Positions 60,138 through 64,000 of a stretch of DNA of 64,000 nucleotides are shown here, piece after piece. The DNA comes from Streptomyces sp. CB01881. GTDB taxonomy: Bacteria > Actinomycetota > Actinomycetes > Streptomycetales > Streptomycetaceae. Location of the stretch: assembly GCF_002953255.1 (NCBI RefSeq), contig NZ_CP026498.1, positions 7,418,659-7,482,658 on the forward strand, given 5' to 3'. The position numbers and the translations under genes were made by a program. The notes under the pieces are model-generated. The model saw only the letters and a program-made list of their open reading frames with translations, had not been told where the DNA came from and did not search any database. Every line of letters starts with the position of its first letter. Position 1 is the first letter of the stretch.

Positions 60138-62179
60138 TGTTCAACGTGCCCCAGGCGCTCAAGCGCCTAGTGATCGGCAAGGCCATGCGCAGCGAAGAGC
60201 TGGGCGAGACGCTGCTCCCCAAGCGGCTGGCGCTGCCGATCTTCGCTTCCGACCCGCTCTCCTCGGTCGCCTACGCGACCCAGGAGATCCTGCTGGTGCT
60301 CACCGTCGGTGGCACCGCCTTCCTGTACCTGACCCCGTGGGTCGCGGCCGGTGTGGTCGCGCTGATGGCGGTCGTGGTGATGTCGTACCGCCAGGTCGTG
60401 CACGCCTACCCGAGCGGGGGCGGCTCGTACGAGGTGGTGTCCCGCAACCTGGGCGCCAACTCCGGCCTGGTGGTGGCGGCGTCGCTGCTGGTCGACTACG
60501 TGATGACGGTCGCGGTGTCGGTGGCCTCCGGCGTCGACAACATCATCTCGGCGCTGCCCTCGCTGGCCGACTACCGGGTCGAGCTGGCGGTCGGCTTCGT
60601 CGTCCTGCTGGCGGCGATGAACCTGCGTGGGGTCCGGGAGTCCGGCAAGGCCTTCGCGGCGCCGACGTACCTGTTCATCGGCGGCATCGTGCTGATGGTG
60701 GTCACCGGCCTGGTCAAGGCGGCCTTCGGGCACACCCCGGTGGCGGCCAGCGCCTCGTACGGGGTCCTGCCGGTGGACGGGAAGGACACCCTGGCCGGCC
60801 TCGGCCTGCTGATGCTGGGCCTGCGGGCGTTCGCCTCCGGCTGTACGGCGCTGACCGGTGTCGAGGCGATCTCCAACGGCGTGCCGGCCTTCCGCGCGCC
60901 CAAGTCGAAGAACGCCGCCGCCACGATGGCCGTGATGGGCATCACGGCCGTGGTCATGTTCGTCGGCATCACCGCGCTGGCGCTGATGTCCAAGGTGCAC
61001 ATCACCGACGACGCCTGCCAGCTGACCGGCTTCCCCGGGGACTGCCACACCGCGCCGCAGCAGACCGTGATCGCCCAGCTGGCGGCCGCGATCTTCGGCG
61101 GGGACCAGAGCTTCCTCTTCTACTTCATCCAGGCCGTCACCGCGCTGGTGCTCATCCTGGCGGCCAACACCGCGTTCAACGGCTTCCCGCTGCTGGCCTC
61201 GATCCTGGCCGAGCACCGCTACCTGCCCCGGCAGATGCACACCCGCGGCGACCGCCTCGCCTTCTCCAACGGCATCATCGCGCTCGCGGTGGTGGCCGGC
61301 GGGCTGCTCTGGCTGTACGGCGCGGACGTCACCAGCCTGATCCACCTCTACATCCTGGGCGTCTTCACCTCGTTCACGCTCTCCCAGATCGGGATGGTGA
61401 AGCACTGGAACCGGGTGCTGGGCACCGAGACCGACCCGGCCGTCCGCGGCTCGGCGCAGCGCTCCCGGGTGATCAACGCCTTCGGTGCGGTCACCACGGC
61501 GCTGGTGCTGGTCATCGTGCTGCTGACCAAGTTCACGCAGGGCGCCTGGCTGGCCGTGGTCGCGGCGGTGGTGCTCTGGGTGATGATGCGCGGCATCCGC
61601 CGGCACTACGACAGCGTGGCCGAGGAACTGGCGGTGGACGACCCGAACGCCGAGTCGGTGCGGCCGTCCAACGTCCACGGGATCGTGCTGGTCTCCAAGC
61701 TGCACAAGCCCACCCTGCGGGCGCTCGGCTACGCGCAGGCGTTCCGGCCGGACTCGCTGGAGGCGCTGACCGTCGCGGTCGAGAACGACGCCACCCAGGA
61801 ACTGGCGCGGCAGTGGGAGGAGCTGGACGTCCAGGTGCCGCTCAAGGTCCTGGACTCGCCGTACCGGGAGATCACCAAGCCGGTCGTCCAGTACGTCCGC
61901 GAGTACCGCCGCAGCAGCCCGCGCGACGCGGTGGCGGTGTTCATCCCCGAGTACGTGGTCGGGCACTGGTGGGAGCACCTGCTGCACAACCAGTCGGCGC
62001 TCTGGCTGAAGAGCCGGCTGCTGTTCACCTCCGGCGTGATGGTGATCAGCGTGCCGTGGCAGCTCACCTCCTCCACCAAGGCGTACCACCCGTCCCGTCG
62101 GGCCCCCGGCGCGGTCCGGCGCGGTGAGCCGGCGGCGCGGTCGGAGTACGAGAAGCTGCCGGCGCCCGAGAACGCCTGA
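60137..62179 (+). CDS. KimA-like potassium transporter / APC superfamily permease (second copy)
   Basis: 680 residues with about 12 helices and a C-terminal cytosolic domain. The family hallmarks are strong: KRLVIGKAMRSEELGETLLP, ASDPLSSVAYATQEILLVL, SYRQVVHAYPSGGGSYEVVS and GCTALTGVEAISNGVPAF. This copy is the closer match to KimA as I recall it. The GTG at 60137 begins VFNVPQALKRLVIGK, matching the usual family N-terminus; the frame is open to 60062 but that part is not conserved in style. A strong hairpin follows. Confidence 0.85.
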   Translation: MFNVPQALKRLVIGKAMRSEELGETLLPKRLALPIFASDPLSSVAYATQEILLVLTVGGTAFLYLTPWVAAGVVALMAVVVMSYRQVVHAYPSGGGSYEVVSRNLGANSGLVVAASLLVDYVMTVAVSVASGVDNIISALPSLADYRVELAVGFVVLLAAMNLRGVRESGKAFAAPTYLFIGGIVLMVVTGLVKAAFGHTPVAASASYGVLPVDGKDTLAGLGLLMLGLRAFASGCTALTGVEAISNGVPAFRAPKSKNAAATMAVMGITAVVMFVGITALALMSKVHITDDACQLTGFPGDCHTAPQQTVIAQLAAAIFGGDQSFLFYFIQAVTALVLILAANTAFNGFPLLASILAEHRYLPRQMHTRGDRLAFSNGIIALAVVAGGLLWLYGADVTSLIHLYILGVFTSFTLSQIGMVKHWNRVLGTETDPAVRGSAQRSRVINAFGAVTTALVLVIVLLTKFTQGAWLAVVAAVVLWVMMRGIRRHYDSVAEELAVDDPNAESVRPSNVHGIVLVSKLHKPTLRALGYAQAFRPDSLEALTVAVENDATQELARQWEELDVQVPLKVLDSPYREITKPVVQYVREYRRSSPRDAVAVFIPEYVVGHWWEHLLHNQSALWLKSRLLFTSGVMVISVPWQLTSSTKAYHPSRRAPGAVRRGEPAARSEYEKLPAPENA

Positions 62180-62191
62180 CGCCTCGCGCCG

Positions 62192-62224
62192 GGGCCCCGG
62201 ACAGCACCGCGCTGTCCGGGGCCC
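62192..62224 (+). terminator. Terminator after the second KimA-like gene
   Basis: A perfect 14-bp stem (62192-62205 with 62211-62224) with a 5-nt loop, 12 bases after the stop. Confidence 0.8.
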
Positions 62225-62264
62225 TTCGGCGTGTTCCTCCGGTGCGGCCGGCCCGGGAACGGTC

Positions 62265-62320
62265 CCGTATGGACCTCGTCAACAACCGAACGGGATCCGT
62301 ATGGAGGGCGTCAAGAACCG
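62265..62320. promoter_or_regulatory. Tandem 24-bp repeats upstream of kdp (candidate operator)
   Basis: Two 24-bp copies (62265-62288 and 62297-62320; 21 of 24 identical), period 32 bp or three helical turns. Each begins CCGTATGGA and contains CGTCAA(C/G)AACCG. Placed about 110-170 bases before the first kdp-cluster gene. Candidate KdpE site (inference). Confidence 0.55.
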
Positions 62321-62431
62321 CGGTGACGCCCCGTACAGGCGCTTGGCTGGCTCTGCCGGCCCGCCGCCGGCGCCGCACGGGGCCCGTCAGAGGGCGCTCG
62401 CGGCCACCCCCGAACCACTGTGGTGGAGCCC

Positions 62432-62515
62432 ATGTCCGATCTCATCTACGTCGGTGTCACGGTCGCCGTGTTCGCCGTCATCGCCCTGATCGCGCGGGGG
62501 GTGGAGAAGCTGTGA
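62432..62515 (+). CDS. 27-residue membrane peptide preceding kdpF
   Basis: MSDLIYVGVTVAVFAVIALI plus ARGVEKL, one helix with a basic end. ATG with TGGAG upstream; its stop overlaps the kdpF start by GTGA. Its coupling to kdp suggests a small accessory subunit, which is inference. Confidence 0.75.
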   Translation: MSDLIYVGVTVAVFAVIALIARGVEKL

Positions 62516-62601
62516 GTGCCGAGAACATTGTGGGTCTGCTCGTGGCCGTCGCCCTCGTCGGCTACCTCGTCGTGGCGCTGATCTACCCGGAGAAGTTCTG
62601 A
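62512..62601 (+). CDS. kdpF: K(+)-transporting ATPase subunit KdpF
   Basis: 29 residues: one membrane helix (VGLLVAVALVGYLVVALI) ending in the conserved YPEKF. KdpF stabilises the KdpFABC potassium pump. GTG start; kdpA starts one base after its stop. Confidence 0.88.
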   Translation: MSAENIVGLLVAVALVGYLVVALIYPEKF

Positions 62602-62602
62602 C

Positions 62603-64000
62603 ATGGGTTCGACTCTCACGGGCTGGTTGCAGGTCCTCGCGCTCGTCGGCGCCCTGGCCCTGTGCTACCGGCCGCTGGGCGACTACATCGCCCGCATCCT
62701 GACCACCTCCAAGCACCTCAGAGTCGAGCGCGGCCTGTACCGGGTGATCGGCGTGGACGGTGACGCCGACCAGCGCTGGCCGGTGTACCTGCGTTCGGTG
62801 CTGGCGTTCTCGGCCGTCTCGGTGCTCTTCCTCTACGGCCTGATCCGCCTGCAGGGCCACCTGCTGCTGAGCCTGGGCGTTCCGCAGATGGAGGGCCACC
62901 AGGCCTGGAACACCGCGATCTCGTTCGTCGCCAACACCAACTGGCAGTCCTACGGCGGCGAGTCCGCGATGGGGCACCTGGTGCAGATGGCCGGTCTGGC
63001 GGTGCAGAACTTCGTGTCCGCCGCCGTGGGCATCGCGGTGGTGGCGGCGTTCATCCGCGGGTTCACCCGCAACCGGACGGACCGGCTGGGCAACTTCTGG
63101 GTGGACCTGACCCGGATCTGCCTGCGGCTGCTGCTGCCGCTGTCGGTCGTGTTCGCGCTGGCGCTGGTCGCGACCGGGGTGGTGCAGAACCTCCACGGCT
63201 TCCACGAGGTCGCGACCCTGGTGGGTGACCCGCAGGCGGTTCCGGGCGGGCCGGTGGCCTCGCAGGAGGTCATCAAGGAGCTGGGCACCAACGGCGGCGG
63301 CTTCTACAACGCCAACTCGGCGCACCCGTTCGAGAACCCGACCGGGCTGAGCAACTTCCTGGAGATCTTCCTCATCCTGCTGATCCCGTTCGCGCTGCCG
63401 CGCGCCTTCGGCAGGATGGTCGGGGACCACCGGCAGGGCTACGCGATCGTCGCGGTGATGGGCCTGTTCTGGGCGGCCTCGGTCGCGCTGATCACCTTCT
63501 TCGAGGCGCAGCACTCCGGCACGGCGATGCAGGCGGCCGGCGGGGCGATGGAGGGCAAGGAGCAGCGGTTCGGCATCGCGGCCTCGGGTCTGTTCGCGGC
63601 GTCGACGACGCTGACGTCGACGGGCGCGGTGAACTCCTTCCACGACTCGTACTCGCCGTTCGGCGGCGGGATCACGATGTTCAACATGATGCTGGGCGAG
63701 ATCGCGCCCGGCGGGGTGGGCTCGGGTCTGTACGGGATGCTGGTCCTGGCGATCGTCGCGGTGTTCGTGGCCGGTCTGATGGTCGGGCGCACCCCGGAGT
63801 ACCTGGGCAAGAAGCTCGGCGGGCGGGAGATGAAGTTCGCCTCCCTCTACATCCTGACCACGCCGACGATCGTGCTGATCGGCACGGGTGTGGCGATGGC
63901 GCTGCCGGGCGAGCGGGCCCAGATGCTGAACTCCGGTGCGCACGGCTTCTCCGAGGTGCTGTACGCGTTCACCTCGGGTGCGAACAACAACGGTTCGGCG
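62603..64000 (+). CDS. kdpA: K(+)-transporting ATPase subunit KdpA (3' end beyond the window)
   Basis: 466 codons present of an expected 550 or so. KdpA is the potassium-selective channel-like subunit of the KdpFABC P-type ATPase. Selectivity-filter segments are seen as NTNWQSYGG, GTNGGGFYNANSAHPFENP, TSTGAVNSFHDS and the last residues SGANNNGSA. Cut by the window edge; kdpB and kdpC would be expected just beyond. Confidence 0.95.
   Translation, partial: MGSTLTGWLQVLALVGALALCYRPLGDYIARILTTSKHLRVERGLYRVIGVDGDADQRWPVYLRSVLAFSAVSVLFLYGLIRLQGHLLLSLGVPQMEGHQAWNTAISFVANTNWQSYGGESAMGHLVQMAGLAVQNFVSAAVGIAVVAAFIRGFTRNRTDRLGNFWVDLTRICLRLLLPLSVVFALALVATGVVQNLHGFHEVATLVGDPQAVPGGPVASQEVIKELGTNGGGFYNANSAHPFENPTGLSNFLEIFLILLIPFALPRAFGRMVGDHRQGYAIVAVMGLFWAASVALITFFEAQHSGTAMQAAGGAMEGKEQRFGIAASGLFAASTTLTSTGAVNSFHDSYSPFGGGITMFNMMLGEIAPGGVGSGLYGMLVLAIVAVFVAGLMVGRTPEYLGKKLGGREMKFASLYILTTPTIVLIGTGVAMALPGERAQMLNSGAHGFSEVLYAFTSGANNNGSA

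Overview
The window is high-GC DNA with GTG starts, densely packed reading frames and strong GC-rich hairpins between genes. This fits a streptomycete chromosome (Streptomyces or Kitasatospora). Supporting signs are a futalosine-pathway menaquinone enzyme at the left edge, a second incomplete nuo cluster, tyrosine-rich envelope proteins and a Streptomyces-type integrative element in a tRNA gene. Genus and species cannot be fixed from the window alone.

Left part (1-10.3 kb): the tail of a MqnC/MqnE-like radical SAM enzyme; an L,D-transpeptidase-like envelope protein; a FabH-type ketosynthase; a TetR regulator; a Ser/Thr kinase fused to a PQQ-type beta-propeller; galE; an HtrA-like lipoprotein protease; and an orphan NarL-type sensor kinase.

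Respiration block (10.6-28.8 kb): a ten-gene nuo operon in the order A-B-C-H-I-J-K-L-M-N, lacking D, E, F and G, followed by an HtpX-like M48 peptidase. Then come a divergent MocR regulator/EamA exporter pair whose start codons overlap, a small DUF7144-like membrane protein, a cytochrome oxidase subunit I gene without partners, and a BlaI/M56 pair.

Middle (29-42.6 kb): a YccF protein, an MDR oxidoreductase with a divergent LysR gene, a Mug-type DNA glycosylase, a PAP2 enzyme, an M24 peptidase, and an APC permease coupled to a membrane ORF that runs without a stop into an M20 dipeptidase. These are followed by an MFS exporter with a divergent ArsR-type regulator, a hypothetical protein, a PD-(D/E)XK-like protein and YajQ.

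Integrative element (42,857-56,906): a tRNA-Tyr gene is the left end of an element bounded by two perfect 50-bp direct repeats exactly 14,000 bp apart. It carries a tyrosine integrase, an AlpA-type excisionase, a DnaB-N/DUF3987 replication protein beside an iteron-like array, a run of small overlapping plasmid-type genes with DUF2637/Spd-like membrane proteins, a GntR/HAD operon, and an atypically AT-rich AIPR gene as probable phage-defence cargo. No FtsK/TraB translocase is visible. The element supplies its own 3' end of the tRNA and its own terminator hairpin, which mimics the displaced chromosomal one.

Right end (57-64 kb): a HAD phosphatase, two KimA-like potassium transporter genes, and a small membrane ORF, kdpF and the start of kdpA. 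CGTCAAGA-type motifs upstream of all three potassium units suggest shared control. The most novel material is the 14-kb element (iteron array, terminator mimicry, AIPR cargo, CTAG cluster) and the potassium-uptake locus.
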